Source of the DNA: Jonesia quinghaiensis DSM 15701
GTDB taxonomy: Bacteria; Actinomycetota; Actinomycetes; Actinomycetales; Cellulomonadaceae
Assembly (NCBI RefSeq): GCF_000423205.1
Contig: NZ_AUHN01000006.1
Coordinates: forward strand, 248,001-312,000
Direction of reading: 5' to 3'
Length of the DNA stretch: 64,000 nucleotides
Of this stretch, positions 43,810 through 50,833 are shown in pieces. Each line of letters opens with the position of its first letter. Within the stretch, counting starts at the first letter, position 1. The notes below the pieces were generated by a model that did no database searches, was not told the origin of the DNA, and was given only the letters and a program-made list of their open reading frames with translations. The position numbers and the translations under genes were made by a program.

Positions 43810-44881
43810 CGAAAATCTCTCGAAATGTTTGGAGGCCCAACTGGAAAGAAGCTACCCTCGAAAACCCCAATCGTGCGAGACCGTAGGCGAACATTTCAGA
43901 ACGCATGCCGTAATCACAAAGAAGTGCTAGCGGATGCGTTTGATTGGGGGACTTGCTCGCGATGGCATCCAAAGGATTCCTGTCCGTGTCGATCGTATGC
44001 ACCGGAAATCCTACTCGTGAAAAATCTACGGTATTCGAACCGATGTAGAATAAAATAGGATCTGATGTGCAGTTGAGGAAGAAATCCACATAGTTATCCC
44101 TGTTTAAAATATGAACCGAATTATCATCAGGGAAGGATTCCTGTTCTGGCAGCAGGAGAGAATCGGGCAAATCGTGCAGAATTGGCAGTGTTGACAACTC
44201 CATCGACAGCGAATCAAACTTCAATACTGACCCAAAGTGGGGCGTCCTCTTCCTTGTGAGTACCTTAAGCGCCTCGCTTGTCATCATTGACCCCACTATT
44301 CCGCAGATGGGTCCGAGAACACCAGATTCAGAGCAAGAATTACGGAAGTCATCAGGGACCGGTTCCGGAAATATTGATCTATAGTCAAAGCCATGCGCCG
44401 GTGAGCACACGTAGACATGGCCCTCGTATCGGTGAACTGCACCAGAGATGAAGGGAACACTGAGTTGCCCTGCAGCGTCAGAGATCAGATAGCGAGTATC
44501 AAAATTGTCCGACGCATCAATAATCAGATCATGATCTGATAATATGTCCACGGAATTTGCTAGGTTCAGTTCTAAGTCCATCGACTCGACGCTCATCTCT
44601 GAGTTGCGCGATTTTACAAAGTGTCCGGCAGAAATTGCTTTCGATTCACCGATTGAAGATTCTTTATGGATAAACTGGCGTTGTAAATTTCTCTCTTTGA
44701 CGACATCAAAGTCTATTATTGAAAGGTGTCCTACACCTGCGGTGGAGAGGTAGGACAAAACTGGGCTACCCAATCCCCCGGCTCCCACGACAGCGACCCT
44801 CGCTAGTGAGAGGTACTTCTGCCCAGATATCCCAAAATTAGGAAGGCTGATCTGCGGCTCGTAGCGCTCTAAGTTAATCAC
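43799..44881 (-). CDS. E1-like (MoeB/ThiF) adenylyltransferase fused to rhodanese
   Basis: 360 residues. N-terminal E1 domain: ATP loop VVGAGGLGSPVLSYL (about 31-45), IIDFDVVKERNLQRQ, IDASDNFDTRYLI, and catalytic-Cys region CSESGVLGPICG (Cys183). The C-terminal rhodanese domain carries the loop CDYGMRS (322-328) with active Cys322. It would adenylate the C-terminal Gly of a ubiquitin-like carrier, then thiolate it from a Cys persulfide, as MoeZ and Uba4 do. Oddly, the zinc-binding CxxC pairs of MoeB/MoeZ are missing: FDYRSIF stands where CYRCLF is usual, and the second pair is absent. GTG start, three bases after the carrier gene. Confidence 0.88.
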   Translation of the reverse strand: MINLERYEPQISLPNFGISGQKYLSLARVAVVGAGGLGSPVLSYLSTAGVGHLSIIDFDVVKERNLQRQFIHKESSIGESKAISAGHFVKSRNSEMSVESMDLELNLANSVDILSDHDLIIDASDNFDTRYLISDAAGQLSVPFISGAVHRYEGHVYVCSPAHGFDYRSIFPEPVPDDFRNSCSESGVLGPICGIVGSMMTSEALKVLTRKRTPHFGSVLKFDSLSMELSTLPILHDLPDSLLLPEQESFPDDNSVHILNRDNYVDFFLNCTSDPILFYIGSNTVDFSRVGFPVHTIDTDRNPLDAIASKSPNQTHPLALLCDYGMRSEMFAYGLARLGFSRVASFQLGLQTFREIFDGS

Positions 44882-44884
44882 TGG

Positions 44885-45151
44885 TTATCCACCAGCAATC
44901 GCCAGAACAAGTCGAACGTCGGTGTACGGGGTACAGGAGTCATCATAATTCAGAGAGATATTCATGCGAGACTTTTCTCCAAAGATATGAAGATATCCCG
45001 GCTTTTGAAGTTGGGTGAGCTTCAATAGATTAGGATGAGTCTTTGACGCAACTTCAAGAAGCTCCAAGACCGTCAGATCGGTAGTGATCGTGTAGCGGAA
45101 AACTTCCGCGTCGCCAGATCTTGATATCTGACTTGGAAGATGTAACTGCAT
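44885..45151 (-). CDS. MoaD/ThiS-like ubiquitin-fold sulfur carrier
   Basis: 88 residues ending in LAIAGG, the diglycine tail that is adenylated and converted to a thiocarboxylate in ThiS, MoaD and CysO. The beta-grasp pattern includes FRYTITTDLTVLELLEVASKTHPNL and a late DVRLVLAIAGG strand. No molybdopterin or thiamine genes are nearby; its partner E1 lies three bases downstream and YcaO/TfuA lie upstream, so it probably delivers sulfur for peptide thioamidation. AAGGAG precedes the ATG. Confidence 0.85.
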   Translation of the reverse strand: MQLHLPSQISRSGDAEVFRYTITTDLTVLELLEVASKTHPNLLKLTQLQKPGYLHIFGEKSRMNISLNYDDSCTPYTDVRLVLAIAGG

Positions 45152-45166
45152 CAGGACTCCTTAAGT

Positions 45167-45835
45167 TTAAATCAATTTCGCGCGAGTTTTTTTCGGTACG
45201 AGATGAATCCAACCGATTGGTTCACCTTTTTTAATTCTGATAGTATCCGCCTGCTCAGTCGGCAGATGGACGATGACATTAAGTTGGCTCCTGCAATAGA
45301 TCTCCCCGTCGATAACTTCATTACGTCCCCCAGTCCCGAACTCAATCCCAGATGCGATCGGAAGCCAGGTGAAAGGCAAGGATCCCTGAAAACTCGGGAT
45401 TGGGCCTTGGTAAAGCATGTGCGAAGTCGGGAATAGAACTTGTATGCCCGTAAAGATTTTTACATAATTTGTACTTGTAAGCCAAGATGCGTAGAACCCG
45501 GATTCAGTTAAATCACACTGGTCGCCGCCAACAGTTGCATCACAAAATGATGCGCTATGCTCGTTGAACTGTCGCCAGCGACTATATGACTCGGATCGTT
45601 GAATCAGTATGTCTCCTGGACTTGTCACGATATAGCCATAGGTCGAAAGTGCTTGTACTGCGGGACAGGAGATTTCCGTGATAAGCCGATGTTCGGTGAC
45701 TGCACGTCTAAGAGCCTCACCCTTCCAACGGGGCGCTCGGCTGATTTGTAGGTCTTCGACTGTGATGGGGCGCAGCTGAGCATTGCGACTAGCTTGATCA
45801 AGACGATCATCGTAGGTCCACAGAATATTCGTCAT
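45167..45835 (-). CDS. Unknown beta-rich RiPP-cluster protein
   Basis: 222 residues. The pattern EISCPAVQALSTYGYIVTSPGDIL in the middle and LPFTWLPIASGIEFGTGGRN, then INVIVHLP-type strand and KKGEPIGWIHLVPKK near the end, recalls a family of uncharacterised phage and bacterial proteins (DUF6065-like: CPxxxDxxxxGYxxPLxxD ... GTPIxQxIPFKR). The match is from memory and is weak. No catalytic motif. It overlaps ycaO by 4 bases (ATGA), so it belongs to the operon. A role in substrate handling or a new tailoring step is possible. Confidence 0.6.
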   Translation of the reverse strand: MTNILWTYDDRLDQASRNAQLRPITVEDLQISRAPRWKGEALRRAVTEHRLITEISCPAVQALSTYGYIVTSPGDILIQRSESYSRWRQFNEHSASFCDATVGGDQCDLTESGFYASWLTSTNYVKIFTGIQVLFPTSHMLYQGPIPSFQGSLPFTWLPIASGIEFGTGGRNEVIDGEIYCRSQLNVIVHLPTEQADTIRIKKGEPIGWIHLVPKKTRAKLI

Positions 45836-47037
45836 GATGACACACTCATCAATCGTGTATTCGCTTCACCCGCAAGGACATGCCAAGTTTCCAGACCAGG
45901 TACGATGGCACGTACACAGTAGTTTTCATCTTTGGTTCGATATTCGTGCCAAGCTACACGCACGAACCCTTTACTCGCAAGACGGGAAACTAACTCCTGA
46001 AGATAGGCCGGATCTGTTTTGAGTAACATATTCGAATTGGGTGAAAAGCTATTCAAACGTACGTCCGACAGCGCCCAGTGACCACGTGGCTGGACTTGGA
46101 GTCTGCTCTTCTCGGGCTCCACACGGTCCTCCCTACTGCCATGCATGTCAGTCACTCGAGTTTGTGCTAGTTCTAGCAGAGAACGCTCGAGTGCCTCTGC
46201 CGCATCTAGTGCCGCGCCGTAGCCACAGCATGCTAAAAACTCCGATGGGTTAATCTCCTCTACAAGAGACGCGGCATAAACGGGAATATCGAATTCGTTG
46301 TCCAAGCGATAGATCCTTGGATGGAGGCCAGATGCTACGTACTGGGAATAGAGTTGAGTAGCTGTCGTTGGAAGGCTATCGGGATTGATGCCGACAACAT
46401 CGTCATTGCGGTCAATAAAGATCTCGGAGAGGTGCGGATCTATCCCGAACCGCTCCGCTAATCCTTGTAGCCGGATAAAGTCCATGTGTGAATTTCTAAG
46501 TTCGACGCTTGAAACAACATGACGCTCTACTAACTCTAAGAGCGAATTCACCCGAGCTAACAACTTGCTTGGGTGAGCGGCCAACCCATTTGAACTAACA
46601 GTTCTGAAAGGTCGTGGGCCTAACTCGGAAGGTACATCTGGATACGCTAACTGAGCCGGTATATGATATTCCTTCCCATCGATATCTATCGCGGTGGTCC
46701 AGAGAATATCCTTCGGATCAATCTCAGGATCTGACAACTCGGTGAAGTGCGTCGGGAGCCAAAATTTTTCGCCGGTGTGGGGAAACTCGTATCGAGCTAT
46801 TTCCGCGTCTTTGATGGAACGATTACTCCAAACTGCGGTTGTTCGCTCGATTGCCTCCATAATCGCAGTTATCCGCGCGATATTCTTGGTGACTCCCTTG
46901 CCGCTAAACACTGTTATCGGAGTATCGTAGTTGGGACAGGTCGCGGAATATACCGGTATACCTATGCGATCGATTCCATCTATGCGAGCCAATCGCGTAA
47001 TACCGTACTTCCGCAACGTGTCAGCATGCTGATTCAA
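45832..47037 (-). CDS. YcaO cyclodehydratase/thioamide synthetase
   Basis: 401 residues. YcaO enzymes activate a backbone amide O by ATP phosphorylation. ATP/Mg motifs: ITAIMEAIERTTA (Glu61, Glu64, Arg65), SSNGLAAH, LLELVERHVVS, and CCGYGAALDAAEALERSLLELAQTR. There is no C-terminal PxPxP, as in the TfuA-partnered, non-azoline YcaOs. No fused E1 or ocin-ThiF domain is present and no azoline dehydrogenase gene is near. With TfuA next to it, thioamidation is the likely reaction. TTG start with AGGGG upstream; the 5' end overlaps tfuA by 17 bases. Confidence 0.93.
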   Translation of the reverse strand: MNQHADTLRKYGITRLARIDGIDRIGIPVYSATCPNYDTPITVFSGKGVTKNIARITAIMEAIERTTAVWSNRSIKDAEIARYEFPHTGEKFWLPTHFTELSDPEIDPKDILWTTAIDIDGKEYHIPAQLAYPDVPSELGPRPFRTVSSNGLAAHPSKLLARVNSLLELVERHVVSSVELRNSHMDFIRLQGLAERFGIDPHLSEIFIDRNDDVVGINPDSLPTTATQLYSQYVASGLHPRIYRLDNEFDIPVYAASLVEEINPSEFLACCGYGAALDAAEALERSLLELAQTRVTDMHGSREDRVEPEKSRLQVQPRGHWALSDVRLNSFSPNSNMLLKTDPAYLQELVSRLASKGFVRVAWHEYRTKDENYCVRAIVPGLETWHVLAGEANTRLMSVSS

Positions 47038-47692
47038 CAGTACCCCTCATCGCAAGTTCAATCGCAGACATCGCATCGATGGTCTTTATGTTTGGTTGGA
47101 GCAGCCGACTCTGGACAGAATCCCCAATATGCGCCTCGTAACTATTAAGGACGTCAAATATGGCGCTAGAAGTGCGCTGGGTATAATGAATCTTGACTAA
47201 CCGATCCATAATGGAGTTATAGACTTCTCCGCAAATAACAGCCGACTCCCTCATATCATGCAAAATTTTGCGGTAGTTGATTAAGGGCTCTGTTAAGGGT
47301 TGGTAATTGGACGGATCCATAACGCTTAAAAATTCGTCATCATTTTCTAACTCACCCTCCAACATCCGCTGGTATATCCAACCAGCACCATGCATTCCGA
47401 AGTCACGAAGTTCGACAGCACGCATAGCACCCAAACTTGCGGCACCGAAGAGGGCGACGTCCGCATCCAATACCTCCATACATTCGCGAACCGTCGGCGA
47501 ATATGCATTCACCATATGCCCATCGATGAGAATAATTGCACCCGCTTCTTCTGCCGCCTCCAACAAGTCTCCGCGTCGTGCAGGCGGGCGGTACTCAAGA
47601 AGAGTCCTACCCGAATGAAAAGGCCGGTGCGATACTTTAAGCGATGGGCCGACAAAGCATACAATATTGATCGCAACATCTGACATGCTCAT
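47021..47692 (-). CDS. TfuA-family YcaO partner
   Basis: 223 residues. TfuA core: IILIDGHM, then LFGAASLGAMRAVELRDFGMHGAGWI (the S[LM]GA[LM]RAAEL..FGM signature, about 82-106) and ELENDDEFLS. In thioamitide pathways and methyl-coenzyme M reductase maturation, TfuA works with YcaO to replace amide O by S, probably by delivering sulfide. Here it is sandwiched between oxygenase and YcaO, overlapping both (ATGA with the oxygenase). Confidence 0.92.
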   Translation of the reverse strand: MSMSDVAINIVCFVGPSLKVSHRPFHSGRTLLEYRPPARRGDLLEAAEEAGAIILIDGHMVNAYSPTVRECMEVLDADVALFGAASLGAMRAVELRDFGMHGAGWIYQRMLEGELENDDEFLSVMDPSNYQPLTEPLINYRKILHDMRESAVICGEVYNSIMDRLVKIHYTQRTSSAIFDVLNSYEAHIGDSVQSRLLQPNIKTIDAMSAIELAMRGTVESAC

Positions 47693-48408
47693 ATACCTCG
47701 GGGCGACGTACGATAGTTGAGTGCAAGTGCCCGACGACTGGAGTCACTGGTCTTCGCAGCGGAGCGATGAACTGTAAATGAATGATGAATGAGTACATCG
47801 CCCGCGTTGGCCTCTTGGCATGCGAAGTCCGGATGGCGCTCAAGCAGCGTGCGGCCAAAGTTAGGATGATCTTCCAGCACGCCGTGAGGCAGATAATTGA
47901 ATGGCTCTACGGCTGTCTCGGAGTATTCAATGGCCCCGTCTTGCTTGCGTGCGCCATTTAAAGAAATCCAGAATGCCAGTGCCAACTCGTCCTCAAAATG
48001 TTCTTTGTAGAATGCCGCATCCTGATGCTCAGGCGTAGGTTCTGACGCTCGCTCAGGCTTGTCGAAGTACTCGGAAAGGAACGGTACAGTTCTCGATTGC
48101 GTCAGTTGATCCGCAAGGTTCATTAAACGTGGAAGTCTGATAAGGTCGAAAAAGAAATCGGAGTACTTATCTAAGCCATGCACGGAGTTAAAACTCCCGC
48201 CAGAGGATGTCCAAGAAGCGAATCCACTCAGAGCCGATAATGGAGTTTCACGATGTATCCGCAATATTTCGGACTGAACGGCTTCGAGTAGATGAGGTGA
48301 AACAAAATTCTCAATCTTAGTGTAACCTCTCTCAAACAGCTCCGCTCTGGCCTGGATGATTTCCGAAGAATCGATTTCTCGGAAAAACTCATTCGATAGC
48401 TGGAACAT
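47689..48408 (-). CDS. Phytanoyl-CoA dioxygenase-like Fe(II)/2-oxoglutarate oxygenase
   Basis: 239 residues. Iron facial triad: His128-x-Asp130 in EPTPEHQDAAFYKEHF and the distal His214 in SFTVHRSAAKTSDSSRR, with an Arg near 225 for 2-oxoglutarate. ALAFWISLNGARKQDGAIEY and GDVLIHHS complete the PhyH jelly-roll. In a peptide pathway it would hydroxylate (or otherwise oxidise) a side chain of the precursor. It overlaps the methyltransferase gene by 20 bases and tfuA by 4. Confidence 0.85.
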   Translation of the reverse strand: MFQLSNEFFREIDSSEIIQARAELFERGYTKIENFVSPHLLEAVQSEILRIHRETPLSALSGFASWTSSGGSFNSVHGLDKYSDFFFDLIRLPRLMNLADQLTQSRTVPFLSEYFDKPERASEPTPEHQDAAFYKEHFEDELALAFWISLNGARKQDGAIEYSETAVEPFNYLPHGVLEDHPNFGRTLLERHPDFACQEANAGDVLIHHSFTVHRSAAKTSDSSRRALALNYRTSPRGI

Positions 48409-49117
48409 ACAGAGTTGGCCTTTCTACGAGATTAAGGGATTGTGCTGATAATTTACTCAGTTCAAGTTCCTGGACGATCGAACCAGAAAATGCGGTAGCT
48501 GCGGAATAGACAACCTTGACTGGATGATCGTGCGGATAGAAACGTAAGAGATACTCCCTAAATTCCGCCAAAGTATCGTCCGAACCGAGTTGATCAATAA
48601 CGTTTGGGTTCAGCGTAGAAGTTAACTGGAAAAAAAGGGCCTCTGCGCGGTTATCAAGCTGATGATTTCTACGCAGTAATGTCGTAGTATCGTAAATCTG
48701 CAGTGCGTAACCTAGATCCAACTGGAGGTCGCACATTATAGTATCGAGACTCGTCACGCTGGGAAGAGCATGGACGGTGATTGACTTCCTCTCGGCTAGT
48801 CCGTAAATATACTCAGAGGCACTCACAAGGAAGAGCGGGTGGCCATGTACGACAAACGACACCGTCGTCGCCTCCGATGTTGCTCCGACGATCAGTTGCG
48901 CTATTTGCTTGTAGGCATCGTTACGTGTCTTTACGCCCCGATAGATATACTCAAGGTCGACTACTTCAGCATCGAAGGTCTCTTCGAGATTCCTAATCAC
49001 ACCTAAGTCCGAGTGTAATACATAGATCTTGTCGGAGATAGATAGAGCCTGCTGTGTTTCTTGCGTGATCTGTAGTAGGCCCCGGATTCCAGTTCCGAGT
49101 AGGTATAACTTTGGCAT
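48389..49117 (-). CDS. Borosin-type peptide backbone N-methyltransferase (split)
   Basis: 242 residues, tetrapyrrole-methylase fold (class III SAM methyltransferase). Features shared with borosin enzymes such as OphMA and SonM: LYLLGTGI at the start, the Tyr/Arg/Tyr set YIYRGVKTRNDAYKQIA (Tyr59, Arg65, Tyr69), FVVHGHPLFLV (SAM loop, 89-98) and LPSVTSLDTIMCDLQLD. The C-terminal core peptide of fungal OphMA is absent, so it acts in trans on the separate precursor 52 bases upstream. It is not a cobalamin or sirohaem methylase: no other tetrapyrrole gene is near. AGGAGG lies five bases before the ATG. Confidence 0.86.
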   Translation of the reverse strand: MPKLYLLGTGIRGLLQITQETQQALSISDKIYVLHSDLGVIRNLEETFDAEVVDLEYIYRGVKTRNDAYKQIAQLIVGATSEATTVSFVVHGHPLFLVSASEYIYGLAERKSITVHALPSVTSLDTIMCDLQLDLGYALQIYDTTTLLRRNHQLDNRAEALFFQLTSTLNPNVIDQLGSDDTLAEFREYLLRFYPHDHPVKVVYSAATAFSGSIVQELELSKLSAQSLNLVERPTLYVPAIE

Positions 49118-49130
49118 AATTCCTCCTGAG

Positions 49131-49162
49131 GCTGGAGGGGAGGATACCTCCTCCCCTCCAGC
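49131..49162 (-). terminator. Hairpin between precursor and methyltransferase genes
   Basis: Perfect 14-bp arms (GCTGGAGGGGAGGA and complement) with a TACC loop, in the 52-base gap. No T-run follows. It could stop a part of the transcripts or protect the 3' end of the precursor mRNA, raising precursor over enzymes. Confidence 0.7.
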
Positions 49163-49169
49163 GGTTGTA

Positions 49170-49415
49170 TCAGATCATCTTGAACCCGTTGTCCATAAGG
49201 AATGCTCGATAATTCCGGACATCGATTCCCCACTCCTCAAGCGCGACGCGTTTCATAGTTGAAAGTGCGAACTTCTCATCCGGAGATAGGTCGTATGACT
49301 CAAGTGTCGACTCCGGATCTTCAAGAAGAGCTTCACGGAAAGAGATATCTTGAGCTGCCTTAGTCAAGATTTCTTCGACTCTCTCCTTTGATTCTGGTGT
49401 AATCGGTGCGATCAT
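49170..49415 (-). CDS. RiPP precursor peptide (split-borosin type)
   Basis: 81 residues. The frame extends to 49448, but GAGGGGAGGAAAACC places the start at ATG 49415. The leader is helical (about residues 8-62: ERVEEILTKAAQDISFREAL, LLEDPESTLESYDLSPDEKF) and resembles the LigA-like or borosin-binding domain of bacterial split-borosin precursors. The C-terminal segment NYRAFLMDNGFKMI is the probable core, rich in hydrophobic residues. No Cys or GG cleavage site is present. It is the second gene of the operon, behind the exporter, directly ahead of the N-methyltransferase. Confidence 0.82.
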   Translation of the reverse strand: MIAPITPESKERVEEILTKAAQDISFREALLEDPESTLESYDLSPDEKFALSTMKRVALEEWGIDVRNYRAFLMDNGFKMI

Positions 49416-49466
49416 GGTTTTCCTCCCCTCAATGACTAGTCGTTCCATTTAATGAGATCGTCGCAC

Positions 49467-50684
49467 TTAGGCGAGGATCCCAACTCTGTTGATTGCTTGA
49501 TAATCGCGGAAAATGACCAGAAGTGAAACTAGTAGCATAGCGCCAGCAAGCAGGAATAGAATCAAATACCCGAAATGTTGTGCAACTATTCCAGATATGA
49601 TGGAAGCAATCGGCATAGCACCCATGATTGCTATTCCAAATAGGGCGCCCACGCGACCAATTATATCCATGGGTATAATTTCCTGGCGAAATCGTCGCTG
49701 TGCGATATTTCCCAAACTGACGGAAGCGCCATATGAGCAAGTGGCGATGCAGGCAATTATATTGCTGAAGTTTACCGCACTATAAATACCGCACACGCAG
49801 ATGGTCGAAATGGCGGTGCTAGCCAGAATTACGTTTCCGGCGCGAAATTTCCCGATAACCCTAGGCGATGCCGCGGACCCGACGATTAGGCCAATCGCAA
49901 ATGTCGCCGATATTACAGTGGCCCAATAGGTTGATGTTCCGGTGCTTAAGATAAATATTAGCAGCATGCTTTGCACGCATATTAGTGCAGAATTCTGCAA
50001 AGCGAGTGATAGGCACAAGCGGCGTAGAATAGAGCTCTGTGAGAAGATTCCCCACGCGTCCTTGAGTGAATGTAGTTTCGCTGATCTTGTCGATTTGTTG
50101 GACGGGTTGGGAGGTTGAAGGTGAATGATTGTCGGTAACATGCTTAGCCAAGTTATTATCAGTAATAACGCAACCAGTGTGAAGGAGTGCGTGCCGCCTA
50201 GCAGCATGAATATTGTGCCAGCAACTGCGGTCATTATTGCCTCAAGCGTATTCCCTGCGAGATCGATTTGAGCGCCAATCCTAGTCCATCGTTTTTTTTC
50301 AGTATATCGTACATAACTGATTGATATCGCGCTATCGCCGTAAATTCGTGCAGTCGAGATTAAGAATGTTATGATGACGAGGGAAAAAATATTAAGGCTT
50401 CCGAAAAAGAAGAGAATAGCTATCAAAGTTACAAGCGTGAATCTTGCGAGTAGGCTGTATCCGATAATTTTCCGAATATCACCTCGCTCTGCAAGTGAGC
50501 CGGCGTCAAATGAAAACAGCACATATGGTAAATATCTTGATGCAATTATAAGGCTGATTAAGAACGGCTGATCCGTGATGGTGAGTGCTGCGACAATAGT
50601 GGTGATGCTGTACAGCAGTTGAGTTGTGCCTTCAGATATACCTGAACCGATGATTAGTGCACGGAAATTTATATATCGCAACAT
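49467..50684 (-). CDS. MFS-type exporter of the RiPP cluster
   Basis: 405 residues, about 12 hydrophobic helices, and the MFS loop motif between TM2 and TM3 (DAGSLAERGDIRKIIGYSLL, the GxLaDrxGrr position). The cytoplasmic loop midway (QPPNPSNKSTRSAKLHSLKD) splits two six-helix halves. Likely exports the finished peptide or gives self-resistance. AGGGGTGAG immediately precedes the ATG at 50684; the ATG at 50699 has no such site. First gene of the operon, 51 bases before the precursor. Confidence 0.88.
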   Translation of the reverse strand: MLRYINFRALIIGSGISEGTTQLLYSITTIVAALTITDQPFLISLIIASRYLPYVLFSFDAGSLAERGDIRKIIGYSLLARFTLVTLIAILFFFGSLNIFSLVIITFLISTARIYGDSAISISYVRYTEKKRWTRIGAQIDLAGNTLEAIMTAVAGTIFMLLGGTHSFTLVALLLIITWLSMLPTIIHLQPPNPSNKSTRSAKLHSLKDAWGIFSQSSILRRLCLSLALQNSALICVQSMLLIFILSTGTSTYWATVISATFAIGLIVGSAASPRVIGKFRAGNVILASTAISTICVCGIYSAVNFSNIIACIATCSYGASVSLGNIAQRRFRQEIIPMDIIGRVGALFGIAIMGAMPIASIISGIVAQHFGYLILFLLAGAMLLVSLLVIFRDYQAINRVGILA

Positions 50685-50742
50685 CTCACCCCTGTACATT
50701 TTGACTTGTGGCCTGCATGGCCTTTCCCTCGCATGTAGTAAA

Positions 50743-50770
50743 AAATTACCACAAGATACGTCTTAATCAA
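50743..50770 (-). promoter_or_regulatory. Candidate promoter of the RiPP operon
   Basis: On the minus strand: TTGATT (50770-50765), 16-base spacer, TAATTT (50748-50743). This fits a housekeeping promoter and places the start about 50 bases before the exporter ATG. Confidence 0.45.
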
Positions 50771-50792
50771 CTGTTTTGTTGAAAATTCGACG

Positions 50793-50833
50793 GGCACACT
50801 AGATATCTCACTTTGTGAGATATCTAGTGTGCC
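50793..50833. repeat. Perfect 19-bp inverted repeat upstream of the RiPP operon
   Basis: Left arm GGCACACTAGATATCTCAC at 50793-50811, 3-nt loop TTT, right arm its exact complement at 50815-50833. It lies 22 bases upstream of the candidate -35 box. No T-run on either side, so it may be an operator, an end of a lost mobile element, or a terminator of the Eis-like gene. Confidence 0.85.

Noticed and set aside
43799-45151. Molybdopterin or thiamine sulfur-transfer genes
   Set aside because: No moa, moe or thi genes are nearby, the E1 lacks the usual zinc Cys, and the pair lies inside an overlapping YcaO-TfuA operon.
45832-47037. Azoline-forming (LAP/thiopeptide) YcaO
   Set aside because: The candidate core has no Cys, no PxPxP end is present on YcaO, no SagB-type dehydrogenase is near, and TfuA is adjacent; thioamidation fits better.
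48389-49117. Reading the methyltransferase as a cobalamin or sirohaem pathway enzyme
   Set aside because: It has the fold, but no tetrapyrrole genes are near, it is coupled to a RiPP precursor, and its Tyr/Arg/Tyr and HGHP pattern fits borosin enzymes better.
49416-49448. Longer 92-residue version of the precursor beginning at 49448
   Set aside because: The first eleven residues would be encoded across the strong ribosome-binding site GAGGGGAGG; the ATG at 49415 fits its spacing.
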